Positions 31,311 to 39,715 of a DNA stretch of 41,807 bases are shown here, piece by piece (within the stretch, counting starts at the first letter, position 1; every line of letters begins with the position of its first letter). A program made the position numbers and the translations under genes. The notes below the pieces were generated by a model. The model worked only from the letters and a program-made list of their open reading frames with translations, ran no database searches and had not been told where the DNA came from. This DNA is from Halanaerobium sp041694515. GTDB lineage: Bacteria; Bacillota; Halanaerobiia; Halanaerobiales; Halanaerobiaceae. The stretch covers positions 1 to 41,807 of the forward strand of contig JASMSZ010000092.1 in NCBI GenBank assembly GCA_041694515.1. Direction: 5' to 3'.

Positions 31311-32588
31311 ATGAGTTTAAAATTTGACACTTTAGCATTACATGCAGGTTATGAAGCGGGCGAGAATAAGAAATCAGCGGCAGTTCCTATTTATCAGACA
31401 ACATCCTATTTATTTGATGACACAGATCATGCAGCAGGTTTATTTGCCTTAAAAAAACCAGGCAATATTTATACCAGAATTATGAATCCAACCAATTCGG
31501 TCCTGGAAAAGAGAATTGCTGCTCTTGAAGGTGGAGTAGGAGCTCTGGCTGTTTCTTCAGGACAGGCAGCGGAAGTGATTGCACTTTTAACTATTTGTAA
31601 TAATGGTGACCATATTGTAAGTGGAAGCTCAATTTATGGTGGTACTCATAATTTATTTAAACATACCTTTAAAAATATGGGGATAGATGTCAGTTTTGTT
31701 GATTCTGAAGATCCAGAAAGTTTTAAAGAGGAAATTAATGAGCAGACAAAGGCCTTATATGTCGAGACAATTGGTAATCCAGCTTTATCTGTACCCGATT
31801 TTGAGAGGATGGCAGAAATTGCTCATCAGTCAGGTATTCCCTTAATAGTTGATAATACTTTTGCTACTCCCTATTTGTGTAATCCATTTAAACATGGGGC
31901 AGATATTGTAATTCACTCGACCACTAAGTATATAGCCGGCCACGGTAATTCTATTGGTGGTGTAATTGTTGACAGCGGTAATTTTGACTGGAATACTGGT
32001 AGATTTCCCGGGCTTGTAGAGCCTGACCCAAGTTATCACGGGATTAAATTTCAGGAGGAGTTTGAAGAAGCAGCTTTTATAACTAAAGCCAGAGTTCAGC
32101 TTTTAAGAGATTTAGGTAGTGCTCCAAGTCCTTTTAATTCATTTTTAACAATTACCGGTCTGGAAACTCTAGGTTTGAGAATGCAGAGACATTCGGAAAA
32201 TGCTCAGTCAGCAGCGGAATTTCTAGAAGCTGATCAGAGAGTAGACTGGGTAAGTTATCCCGGTTTGGAAAGCCATGACTCTTATCAAAATGCTCAAAAA
32301 TATCTGGAAAATGGAAATGGTGGGATGATTGCCTTTGGGATTAAGGGTGGTAAAGCTGCAGCCGTGAAATTTATTAACCAGCTTGATTTATTTCTTCATT
32401 TGGCCAATGTTGGAGATGCAAAATCACTGGCTATCCATCCGGCAAGTACAACTCACCAGCAGTTAAGTGATGAAGACCTAAAGAAAACAGGTATTTCACC
32501 TGAATTGATTAGATTGTCGATTGGAATTGAAGATATTGAAGATCTGAAAGTAGATTTAGATCAGGCTTTAGCAGCAGCTCAAAATTAA
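31311..32588 (+). CDS. metY: O-acetylhomoserine sulfhydrylase (Cys/Met metabolism PLP enzyme)
   Basis: The 425-residue enzyme makes L-homocysteine from O-acetylhomoserine and sulfide. The PLP-binding Lys206 is in HSTTKYIAGHG and the PLP-phosphate region is SSGQAAEVIAL (82-92). The N-terminal FDTLALHAGYE is typical of MetY, and the length matches MetY (about 425) rather than the shorter MetB/MetC (about 380-395). It lies under the SAM-I riboswitch and 20 bp ahead of metA, whose product supplies its substrate. GAGGAGG precedes the ATG. Confidence 0.95.
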   Translation: MSLKFDTLALHAGYEAGENKKSAAVPIYQTTSYLFDDTDHAAGLFALKKPGNIYTRIMNPTNSVLEKRIAALEGGVGALAVSSGQAAEVIALLTICNNGDHIVSGSSIYGGTHNLFKHTFKNMGIDVSFVDSEDPESFKEEINEQTKALYVETIGNPALSVPDFERMAEIAHQSGIPLIVDNTFATPYLCNPFKHGADIVIHSTTKYIAGHGNSIGGVIVDSGNFDWNTGRFPGLVEPDPSYHGIKFQEEFEEAAFITKARVQLLRDLGSAPSPFNSFLTITGLETLGLRMQRHSENAQSAAEFLEADQRVDWVSYPGLESHDSYQNAQKYLENGNGGMIAFGIKGGKAAAVKFINQLDLFLHLANVGDAKSLAIHPASTTHQQLSDEDLKKTGISPELIRLSIGIEDIEDLKVDLDQALAAAQN

Positions 32589-32608
32589 GAAGCCAGGAGT
32601 GAGAAGAG

Positions 32609-33526
32609 ATGCCTATTAAAATACAGGACGAATTACCAGCAGTAGAAACCCTAGAAAATGAAAATATATTTGTCATGAAAGAATCACGCGCAACTCATCA
32701 GGATATACGTTCTTTAAAGATCTTAATTCTGAATTTAATGCCCAACAAAATAAAAACAGAAACCCAGATTTTACGTTTGATTGGTAACTCCCCACTGCAG
32801 GTTGATGTTGATCTGATGCATCCGGTGAGTCATGATTCAAAAAATACTTCTGAGGAACATTTGATTAAGTTTTATAATAATTTTGAAGAGATTAAAGATA
32901 ATAATTATGATGGTATGATAATCACCGGTGCACCGGTTGAAACCTTAGATTTTGAAGAAGTGGATTACTGGGAAGAACTGCAGAAGATTATGGACTGGAG
33001 TCTGCACCATGTTTTTTCTACCCTTCATATCTGCTGGGGAAGTCAGGCAGGTCTTTATCATCATTATGGAATTCCTAAATATTATTTAGCTGAAAAAATG
33101 TTTGGAGTTTTTCCTCATTATAAGACCAAAAAACATGTTAAATTAATGCGTGGTTTTGATGACTTATTTTATGTTCCCCAATCACGGCATACAGAAATCA
33201 GAAGAGAAGACATTTCAGAAATTGAAGAACTGGAAATTCTTTCGGAATCAGAAGAATCTGGTATTTATCTTGTAGCCAGCAAAAATGGCCGTCAGGTTTT
33301 TGCAACCGGACATTCAGAGTATGATCGCAAAAGTCTGGAGGAAGAGTACTTAAGAGATATCAATAAAGGGATGGAGCTTGAACCTCCAAAAAATTATTAT
33401 AGAGACAATAATCCTGACAAGGAAATTGTTATGCGCTGGCGCAGTCATGCCAATCTGTTATTTGTTAACTGGTTGAACTATTATGTCTATCAGGAAACTC
33501 CATTTGATTTAAATAAACTAAAATAA
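32609..33526 (+). CDS. metAA: Homoserine O-acetyltransferase (MetA family)
   Basis: The 305-residue MetA-fold protein has the catalytic Cys142 in HICWGSQAGLYHH and the acyl-donor residue Glu111 in TGAPVETLDF. In this family Glu at 111 selects acetyl-CoA, while Gly, as in E. coli, selects succinyl-CoA. The enzyme is therefore predicted to make O-acetylhomoserine, which fits the MetY encoded directly upstream. Other family blocks are LNLMPNKIKTETQ (41-53) and FATGHSEYDR. It is the second gene of the SAM-I-controlled operon and is followed by a bidirectional terminator. Confidence 0.95.
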   Translation: MPIKIQDELPAVETLENENIFVMKESRATHQDIRSLKILILNLMPNKIKTETQILRLIGNSPLQVDVDLMHPVSHDSKNTSEEHLIKFYNNFEEIKDNNYDGMIITGAPVETLDFEEVDYWEELQKIMDWSLHHVFSTLHICWGSQAGLYHHYGIPKYYLAEKMFGVFPHYKTKKHVKLMRGFDDLFYVPQSRHTEIRREDISEIEELEILSESEESGIYLVASKNGRQVFATGHSEYDRKSLEEEYLRDINKGMELEPPKNYYRDNNPDKEIVMRWRSHANLLFVNWLNYYVYQETPFDLNKLK

Positions 33527-33549
33527 AATTAAATCAAAAAGATATAATA

Positions 33550-33582
33550 AAAACCCTTCAGATATTTTATCTGAAGGGTTTT
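33550..33582. terminator. Bidirectional rho-independent terminator
   Basis: A perfect 14-bp stem (AAAACCCTTCAGAT with ATCTGAAGGGTTTT) around a 5-nt loop lies between the converging metA (+, ends 33526) and lacI-type (-, ends 33588) genes. The A-rich and T-rich arms let it act on both strands. Confidence 0.93.
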
Positions 33583-33587
33583 ACTAT

Positions 33588-34607
33588 TTAAGAAGATTTA
33601 ATTTCTTTAACCGATTTTCTCTCGATTAATTCAGTGGTAATTACTGATTTAGTAGATTTTTTTTCTGGATTCTGAATTCTGTCAAATAATTTACGAGCTG
33701 CTTCCTGGCCCATTCCTTCTTTATCAATGGAGATTGTTGTTATCTTTGGGGTAGTAAAAGCAGTTAATTCAATATTATCAAAACCAACAATTGAAACATC
33801 AGCAGGAACTTTAACTCCATATTTATTAAAAGTCTGGAGTAAGCCAATAGCAGTAGCGTCATTGGCTGCAAAAATTGCAGTTGGCAGCTGTTTTTCTTTT
33901 AAAAAATCTTTTGCCAGTTCTTTACCCATATCCTGGCTGAAATCTTCCTTAATTTTAATTAAATTTTCCTGAATCTCCAAATTGTTTTCCAGCATCTCCA
34001 TTTTATAAGCGCGGTAACGTTCTTCAAAACTGGGATGACTATTAGGCCCACCAGCATAGGCAATTTTTTTATGACCCATTCTAATTAAATATTCTACTGC
34101 CTGCATAGCTCCATTAAAATTATCAGAAACAATAGAATCCATAATTGGAGAGCGAAGATAATTATCTACAAGTACGGTAGGAAATTTTAGATCTTCAATC
34201 GCTCTGATCATATCTTTATTAATGTCAGCCCCGGCAAGAATTAGACCATCAACCTTATTTTGACTTATTATTGAAGGGACCTTTTTGCTCTGTAAGGCAT
34301 CTAATTTAATAGTCGAAAAAAGAAGATTATAATCATAATTTTCTACTTCAATCTCAACCCCAGCTATAACTCTTGTATAAAAAGGGTTGTTAAAAATAGG
34401 AATATGTCTGCGGCTCATAATGAAGGCAATATTATGGGTTTTTAAACCGGCCTGAGAATGAAAAGAAAAATAACCCATTTCTTTTGCAATGTTTAATACT
34501 TTTTGTCTGGTGACAGGAGAGACTCCTCCTTTATCGTTTAAAGACTTAGAAACTGTAGAGATTGAAACATCTGCTTTTTCTGCTATATCTTTAATTGTTA
34601 CATTCAT
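33588..34607 (-). CDS. LacI-family regulator of the oligosaccharide ABC/GH1 operon
   Basis: The 339-residue protein has an N-terminal LacI helix-turn-helix and hinge (VTIKDIAEKADVSISTVSKSLND, about 3-25) and a sugar-binding core (about 60-330) with AFIMSRR, DGLILAGADI and VDNYLRSP. The ATG at 34607 is preferred; a longer frame to a TTG at 34628 would place the start inside the RBS region (GAGGAAAGGA). The gene is divergent from the binding-protein gene at 35101. It probably represses that operon and perhaps itself, through the palindromes at 34659-34677 and 34780-34798. The effector is likely a beta-glucoside-type sugar, inferred from the GH1 gene. Confidence 0.9.
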   Translation of the reverse strand: MNVTIKDIAEKADVSISTVSKSLNDKGGVSPVTRQKVLNIAKEMGYFSFHSQAGLKTHNIAFIMSRRHIPIFNNPFYTRVIAGVEIEVENYDYNLLFSTIKLDALQSKKVPSIISQNKVDGLILAGADINKDMIRAIEDLKFPTVLVDNYLRSPIMDSIVSDNFNGAMQAVEYLIRMGHKKIAYAGGPNSHPSFEERYRAYKMEMLENNLEIQENLIKIKEDFSQDMGKELAKDFLKEKQLPTAIFAANDATAIGLLQTFNKYGVKVPADVSIVGFDNIELTAFTTPKITTISIDKEGMGQEAARKLFDRIQNPEKKSTKSVITTELIERKSVKEIKSS

Positions 34608-34658
34608 TTTAAAGCATCCTTTCCTCAAAATTAATCCGATTATATAAATTGAAATAAA

Positions 34659-34677
34659 TTTTCAAAAGTAATGAAAA
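34659..34677. promoter_or_regulatory. Candidate LacI-type operator near the regulator gene
   Basis: TTTTC-N9-GAAAA forms an inverted repeat 52 bp upstream of the regulator ATG. It has the same arm spacing as the site at 34780-34798. The centre lacks an obvious CG, so the assignment is tentative. Confidence 0.4.
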
Positions 34678-34739
34678 CTTTTTTCTTAGTATATCATATC
34701 ATAAAAAACAAATAAAATTAAATTATTTTTAAAAATTGT

Positions 34740-34768
34740 TTGAAAATATGAAAAAACAATGCTATAAT
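34740..34768 (+). promoter_or_regulatory. Predicted promoter P1 of the Opp-type operon
   Basis: TTGAAA at 34740-34745 and TATAAT at 34763-34768 are 17 bp apart, a near-ideal sigma-A promoter. The start would be near 34775, immediately before the palindrome at 34780-34798. The leader to the ATG at 35101 would be about 325 nt. Confidence 0.65.
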
Positions 34769-34779
34769 TAAAGAAAGTT

Positions 34780-34798
34780 ATTTCGTAAATAACGAAAA
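34780..34798. promoter_or_regulatory. Candidate LacI-type operator just downstream of P1
   Basis: ATTTCGTAAATAACGAAAA contains the inverted arms TTTCGT and ACGAAA around AAATA. It starts about 5 bp after the expected start point of promoter P1. This is a typical place for a repressor roadblock. Confidence 0.5.
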
Positions 34799-34865
34799 TA
34801 TTTTAAACTAACACTAAAAATAATTTTGAACCTTGAAAAAATAATAAAAAAATCAAAAATTCTGC

Positions 34866-34894
34866 TTGAATTGTCTGCAAATTTGCGCTATAAT
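34866..34894 (+). promoter_or_regulatory. Predicted promoter P2 of the Opp-type operon
   Basis: TTGAAT at 34866-34871 and a perfect TATAAT at 34889-34894 are separated by 17 bp. It gives a leader of about 200 nt. The remaining leader holds an imperfect hairpin (35011-35058), and otherwise nothing recognisable was seen between 34608 and 35100. Confidence 0.65.
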
Positions 34895-35010
34895 TGAATC
34901 AAGAAATCGTTTTAGTAAATTTTAGCGCAGTTTTGATTGGATTGTTAGTTTTTTCTAGCATTAAATTAATTTAATTTAATGAAGATTCATAAAACAGCTA
35001 AAATTTTGCT

Positions 35011-35058
35011 CACTCTTACTTTTTATAAGTTAATAATCCCTTAAGATAAAAGAGAGTG
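35011..35058 (+). other. Imperfect leader hairpin before the Opp-type binding protein
   Basis: CACTCT (35011-35016) pairs with AGAGTG (35053-35058), and TTTTAT (35021-35026) pairs with ATAAAA (35046-35051), leaving a 19-nt loop. It matches no riboswitch class that I recognise. It may only affect mRNA stability. Confidence 0.35.
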
Positions 35059-35100
35059 ACATTTTGCATCATAAAATAATTTAAAGGGGTGTGTTTATTA

Positions 35101-36780
35101 ATGATTAATGTTGGTAAGAAAGTTTTAATTTTAACTCTGGCTTTTCTATTTTTAGTTGGAGGAATGTCTTTAGCTCAGGATCTTCCTAGAGAAGAGACAT
35201 TGGTAGTTTCCGGAGCAATGTGGGGACCTCCATCAACCTGGAATATTTTAATCCCTAACCCTACACCTGGAACTGGCGGTTTAGTTTATGAGACAATGTT
35301 CTCTTATAATCCTCTCGATAATACTTATACTCCCTGGCTTGCAAAAAGTGGAGAATGGGTAAGCGAAAATGAGTATGTTCTTAATTTAAGAGAAGGAATT
35401 AATTGGACTGATGGTGAAGAATTTAATGCAGAAGATGTAGTCTTTACCTATGAAATTGCAAAAGAAAATTCTATAATGTATTCACCTGTCTGGAAATGGC
35501 TCCAATCTGTAGAAGCTGAAGGTGATTATACAGTTAGATTTACTTTTAGTGAACCTCATTATGCAGAATGGAATGCAGAATTATATGAGCGCTACATTAT
35601 ACCAGAACACATCTGGAGTGATATTCCTTCTGGTGAATTAATCACCAGAACAATGAAAGATCCAGTTGGAACTGGTCCCTATACTGCTAGAGAAGTCGGT
35701 CAGGATAGAATGGTCTGGGAAAGAAATGATAACTGGTGGGGTAATGATGTTTTTGGACAGCCCAAACCTAAGTATCTTGTTGACTTAGTTAATCAGAGCA
35801 ACAATGTAGTAATGGGTATGTTAATGAAGGGTGAGCTTGATTTAAGCAACAACTTTATTCCTGGAGTTCAGAAAATTAAAGACCAATTTGGTTTAAAAAC
35901 CTGGTATGAAGAAGAACCCTATATGCTTTCCTGGAATACTGCTAATTTATACATGAACACCACTAGAAAACCAATGGGTGATGTTAATTTTAGAAGAGCA
36001 ATGGCCTTTATGGTAAATAAAGAGTCAATTGTTGAGCGAGTATATGGTGGTCTTGTAAAAGCTGCTAATCCTACAGGGTTATTTGGAGAAGGTTGGTTAA
36101 AATATCTTGACGAAGAAGTAGTAGATGAATATGGATTTGAATACAATACTACTAAAGCTAAAGCACTTCTAAATGATGCAGGTTATGTAGATGCAGATGG
36201 TGATGGCTGGAGAGATATGCCAAATGGTGATCCTCTAGAATTAAGTATTATAGTTCCTAGTGGCTGGACAGACTGGATGTCAGCTGTTAGAGTTATTGCT
36301 CAAAATGCTGAAGAAATTGGTGTTAATATTAAACCTAACTTCCCTGATTCTTCACTATTTGACAATAAGCGTTTTAATAAAGATTTTGACATGTTAATCG
36401 CTAACTTCCAGACCACATTATCCTCAACACCATTTGACTACTGGAATGGTGTAGCAAATGAAAATATTGATGGAAAAACAATTAGTAATGGTAACTGGGG
36501 TGCTTATGATAATCCAGAGCTGTTTGAATTAATTGATGAGTTTAATATGACTAGAAATGAAACCAGAAAACAGGAAATTGCATCTAAGATTCAGAGAATC
36601 TTATTAAAAGATATGCCAACTGTTCCTCTCTGGCATAATGGTCTCTGGGCTCAGCAGACTACAAATAATTGGACTAACTGGCCAAGTGAAGATAAGCCTT
36701 ATGGTGTTCCAGTAACCTGGGGTAATGCTTATCAGTTAGGAATGATCGATACCTTAATCGGTATTAAACCAGCTAAATAA
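35101..36780 (+). CDS. Opp/Dpp-type (family 5) extracellular solute-binding protein
   Basis: The 559-residue protein has a signal peptide (INVGKKVLILTLAFLFLVGG, cleavage near SLA-QDL at about residue 25). It has the family 5 layout: ETLVVSGAMWGPPSTWNIL, then LREGINWTDGEEFNAEDVVFT (about 95-115) and DPVGTGPYTAREV. The family carries oligopeptides but also many oligosaccharides in Thermotoga and related bacteria. The divergent LacI regulator and the GH1 gene at the operon end suggest a beta-linked oligosaccharide. The ATG at 35101 is chosen; the GTG at 35089 lies within the AAAGGGGTG ribosome site. Confidence 0.88.
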   Translation: MINVGKKVLILTLAFLFLVGGMSLAQDLPREETLVVSGAMWGPPSTWNILIPNPTPGTGGLVYETMFSYNPLDNTYTPWLAKSGEWVSENEYVLNLREGINWTDGEEFNAEDVVFTYEIAKENSIMYSPVWKWLQSVEAEGDYTVRFTFSEPHYAEWNAELYERYIIPEHIWSDIPSGELITRTMKDPVGTGPYTAREVGQDRMVWERNDNWWGNDVFGQPKPKYLVDLVNQSNNVVMGMLMKGELDLSNNFIPGVQKIKDQFGLKTWYEEEPYMLSWNTANLYMNTTRKPMGDVNFRRAMAFMVNKESIVERVYGGLVKAANPTGLFGEGWLKYLDEEVVDEYGFEYNTTKAKALLNDAGYVDADGDGWRDMPNGDPLELSIIVPSGWTDWMSAVRVIAQNAEEIGVNIKPNFPDSSLFDNKRFNKDFDMLIANFQTTLSSTPFDYWNGVANENIDGKTISNGNWGAYDNPELFELIDEFNMTRNETRKQEIASKIQRILLKDMPTVPLWHNGLWAQQTTNNWTNWPSEDKPYGVPVTWGNAYQLGMIDTLIGIKPAK

Positions 36781-36810
36781 TTAATAGACAATTGAATTTA
36801 ACTAATAAAT

Positions 36811-36838
36811 ACAGGTCCGATATTCTTATCGGGCCTGT
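36811..36838 (+). terminator. Intercistronic hairpin after the binding-protein gene
   Basis: An 11-bp stem (ACAGGTCCGAT with ATCGGGCCTGT, one T-G pair) and a 6-nt loop start 31 nt after the binding-protein stop codon, followed by TATTTAG. It is placed like the hairpin at 5430-5466 and probably gives a higher level of the binding protein than of the permeases. Confidence 0.65.
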
Positions 36839-36861
36839 TATTTAGAAAGGAGCAGTATAAA

Positions 36862-37851
36862 ATGGGCAAATATTTACGGAAAAAATTAATGATTTATATT
36901 ATTACATTTATTTTGGCAGTTACCATAAATTTTATCATCCCCAGAATGATGCCTGGAGATCCAATCCAATCACTTTTGTCACGTTTTTCTGGAATGGAGG
37001 GGGGGCGTCAAATTTTAGAAGAACAATTAACATTATTATTTAATCTTGATCAGCCAGTGTGGCAGCAGTATCTTAACTTTTGGAAATCAGTCTTTACTCT
37101 TGATTTTGGAATCTCAATTATCCAGTTTCCAACTCCAGTAATAGATATTATAAAAAGAGCAATTGTATATGATTTATCTGTTTTGTTTCCTGCAATTATA
37201 TTAAGCTGGATTGTTGGTAATAAGTTGGGTGCTTATTCAGGAACTGATAAAAAAGTAGATAATGCTTCAATGCCTTTCTTTTATTTTCTTGCTTCATCTC
37301 CTTATTTCTGGATGGCTGGTTTGGTAGCCTTCTTCTTTGGAGTTGTTCTGCAGTGGTTCCCAATCAGCGGGGCCTATAGTGCAGTAGCTTCCCCTGCTTT
37401 AAGTTGGAATTTTATTAAAAACTTTTTACATCACTGGTTTTTGCCCTTCTTTACCATGTTTTTAGTTCAGCTGGGCGGCTGGGCAATTGGTATGAGAAAT
37501 ATGATTATGTACGAAAAAAGCTCAAATTATTCAAAGTATATGGAGACCCTGGGTTCTTCTAAAAAGTTAATTCGTAAGTATGGTTTTCGGAATGGTGTTT
37601 TACCTCAGGTTACCGGTCTTGCTTTAAGAATCGGCCGCATAGTGGGGGGAGCAATTACAGTTCAGGTAGTATTTAATTATCCTGGCCTGGGAAGAATGCT
37701 TTTAGATGCAGTTCAAAATCAGGATTATTTTTTAATGCAGGGAATCTTTTTGACAATTGTAACAATGGTTTTAGTAGCAAACTTTGTAGTCGATATTGTA
37801 TACATGTTTATTGATCCAAGAGTTAGGCTTTCATTTACTGAGGAGGTGTAG
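36862..37851 (+). CDS. Opp/Dpp-type ABC permease 1 (DppB-like)
   Basis: The 329-residue membrane protein has about six hydrophobic helices. The N-terminal helix (residues 7-27) is followed by the DppB-type NFIIPRMMPGDPIQSLLSRF (22-41), and the C-terminal GGAITVQVVFNYPGLGRMLLDA is a family signature. It pairs with the DppC-like protein encoded 3 bp downstream. AGAAAGGAG precedes the ATG. The substrate is predicted to be an oligosaccharide from the operon context, although sequence alone cannot exclude peptides. Confidence 0.9.
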   Translation: MGKYLRKKLMIYIITFILAVTINFIIPRMMPGDPIQSLLSRFSGMEGGRQILEEQLTLLFNLDQPVWQQYLNFWKSVFTLDFGISIIQFPTPVIDIIKRAIVYDLSVLFPAIILSWIVGNKLGAYSGTDKKVDNASMPFFYFLASSPYFWMAGLVAFFFGVVLQWFPISGAYSAVASPALSWNFIKNFLHHWFLPFFTMFLVQLGGWAIGMRNMIMYEKSSNYSKYMETLGSSKKLIRKYGFRNGVLPQVTGLALRIGRIVGGAITVQVVFNYPGLGRMLLDAVQNQDYFLMQGIFLTIVTMVLVANFVVDIVYMFIDPRVRLSFTEEV

Positions 37852-37854
37852 ATT

Positions 37855-38718
37855 GTGGCAAAAGATTTCTGGGCTAAACATGAAAATTTGTATTATGCCC
37901 TTACAAATAAAAAAGTACTTTTTGGTTTATCTATTGTAATTTTAGTATTTTTGCTGGCAGCTTTTGGTCCACTTTTAACAAGATATGAATATGATGAATA
38001 TGCAGGTCAGGGTTATTTACCACCTTCATCAGAACATTTTTTTGGAACTACAATTGATGGGAAGGATGTATTTACACGAACAGTACATGGTTTACGTTCA
38101 ACCCTTTTAGTTGGTGCTATTGCAGGTACAATTGCAACTTTAATTGGCTGTATAATTGGTTTTGTAGCCGGTTATTATGGTGGAACAATTTTTGATGAAC
38201 TTTTAATGATGCTGACAAATATCTTTGTTGTAATTCCCCAACTGGCACTTTTAATTGTAATTGCAGCCTTTTTAGAAGTACGGGGGACCTTTGTGATGGC
38301 AGTTATAGTTGCCTCTACAGCCTGGCCCTGGACAGCAAGAGCAGTAAGATCTCAGACCCTTTCTCTTAAAAATCAGGAATATGTATCTTTATCTAAAATT
38401 TCTTCAATTAGTGTGGGTAGAATTTTAAGAGAAGATATTGCTTCCAATATGTTTTCCTATGTATTTATGGTTTTTATCCAGCAGTTCAATGGAACAATGC
38501 TGGCAACGGTACAGCTTGAATTTTTAGGTCTGGGACCAACAAAAGGAATTTCTCTGGGACTCGTAATGCAGAATGCTGTTAACTGGAATGGAATCCAACT
38601 TGGTATGTGGTGGTGGGCAATAATCCCCGGTTTAATTTTAGCAATTTTAATTACCGCACTTTACTTTGTTAATACAGGATTGGATGCAGCCTTTAACCCA
38701 CGTTTGAGGGAGATGTAA
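37855..38718 (+). CDS. Opp/Dpp-type ABC permease 2 (DppC-like)
   Basis: The 287-residue membrane protein has a first helix at about residues 20-42 and the DppC-type extracellular motif HFFGTTIDGKDVFTRTVHGLRSTL (about 61-84). The C-terminal region has LEFLGLGPTKGISLGLVMQNA, as in DppC. It starts with GTG at 37855, preceded by AGGAGGTG at 37841-37848, which overlaps the end of permease 1. It sits 4 bp before the first ATPase gene. Confidence 0.9.
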   Translation: MAKDFWAKHENLYYALTNKKVLFGLSIVILVFLLAAFGPLLTRYEYDEYAGQGYLPPSSEHFFGTTIDGKDVFTRTVHGLRSTLLVGAIAGTIATLIGCIIGFVAGYYGGTIFDELLMMLTNIFVVIPQLALLIVIAAFLEVRGTFVMAVIVASTAWPWTARAVRSQTLSLKNQEYVSLSKISSISVGRILREDIASNMFSYVFMVFIQQFNGTMLATVQLEFLGLGPTKGISLGLVMQNAVNWNGIQLGMWWWAIIPGLILAILITALYFVNTGLDAAFNPRLREM

Positions 38719-38722
38719 GTAA

Positions 38723-39715
38723 ATGAGTGAAAATATATTAGAAGTCAAAAACTTAAAAGCATATTATGATATTTTAAAAGGACAGGTCAAAGCAGTAGAC
38801 GATATAACCTTCACTTTAAAAAAAGGTGAAATTTTAGGGCTGGCAGGAGAATCAGGCTGTGGTAAAAGTACCCTGGCCAGTACTTTTATTTCCAGAAAAA
38901 AGCCTCTAAAATATATTTCAGGTGATGTTGATCTGGTCGGCCATAAAATTATGGAGATGAGTGAAAAAGAATTCAAAAAACTACGTTTAAGAACAATTTC
39001 CTTAATTCCACAGTATGCACTTGATGCTTTTTCGCCGACTAAAAAAGTTAAAACATATATTGCAGATCTGGTCAGACAGCACGGAATCAAAACCGATAAG
39101 AAATTTTTTGATAAGGTAAAAGAACGGCTGGATCTGGTTAATCTGGATGAATCGGTTTTAAATAGATATTCTATCGAATTATCCGGTGGAATGAAACAGA
39201 GAGTAATTATGGTGATTTCGACGATATTAGATCCGGAATTCTTAATTGCTGATGAGATCACATCAGCTCTCGATGTAAGTTCTCAAAGATTTGTAGCAAC
39301 TATGCTGGCGAATTTGAGGGATTTAGGAATTATAAAATCAGCTATTTTTATTACTCATGATATTTCAATTCTTTACCAGATAGCAGATCGGATTATGATC
39401 ATGTATGCCGGTAATTTTGCCGAAATTGGTCCGACAGATGATATTGTAGAGAATCCACGTCATCCTTATACCAGAGCTTTGATTGATTCTTTACCTAAGG
39501 TTGGAATCCAATATAAGGATAAAAAATTGGCTGGTATAGAAGGAACACCACCGCATCTGTTAAATATTGGGGAAGGATGTCGCTTTAGACAGCGCTGTCC
39601 CTATGCAATCAATAAATGTGAAGAAACTCCAAAAAGGGAAAAGGTAGCAGAAGATCATTATGTTTCCTGCTGGAGATGGAAAGAGTTAGGAAGTGATTTA
39701 AGTGGAAAAAAATAA
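38723..39715 (+). CDS. Opp/Dpp-type ABC ATPase 1 (DppD-like)
   Basis: The 330-residue ATPase has Walker A GESGCGKST (near 43-51), signature LSGGMKQRV, Walker B FLIADEITSALD and the OppD/DppD C-terminal cysteine region CRFRQRCPYAINKC, which can hold an Fe-S cluster in some members. It energises uptake together with the DppF-like protein. The gene ends 14 bp inside the next gene. The usual Asp-Glu-Pro of Walker B is Asp-Glu-Ile here, a small deviation. Confidence 0.9.
   Translation: MSENILEVKNLKAYYDILKGQVKAVDDITFTLKKGEILGLAGESGCGKSTLASTFISRKKPLKYISGDVDLVGHKIMEMSEKEFKKLRLRTISLIPQYALDAFSPTKKVKTYIADLVRQHGIKTDKKFFDKVKERLDLVNLDESVLNRYSIELSGGMKQRVIMVISTILDPEFLIADEITSALDVSSQRFVATMLANLRDLGIIKSAIFITHDISILYQIADRIMIMYAGNFAEIGPTDDIVENPRHPYTRALIDSLPKVGIQYKDKKLAGIEGTPPHLLNIGEGCRFRQRCPYAINKCEETPKREKVAEDHYVSCWRWKELGSDLSGKK

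Noticed and set aside
38764..39261. A 165-codon open frame on the minus strand inside the DppD-like gene
   Set aside because: It is fully antisense to a well-supported ATPase gene, has no ribosome site and no recognisable domain.
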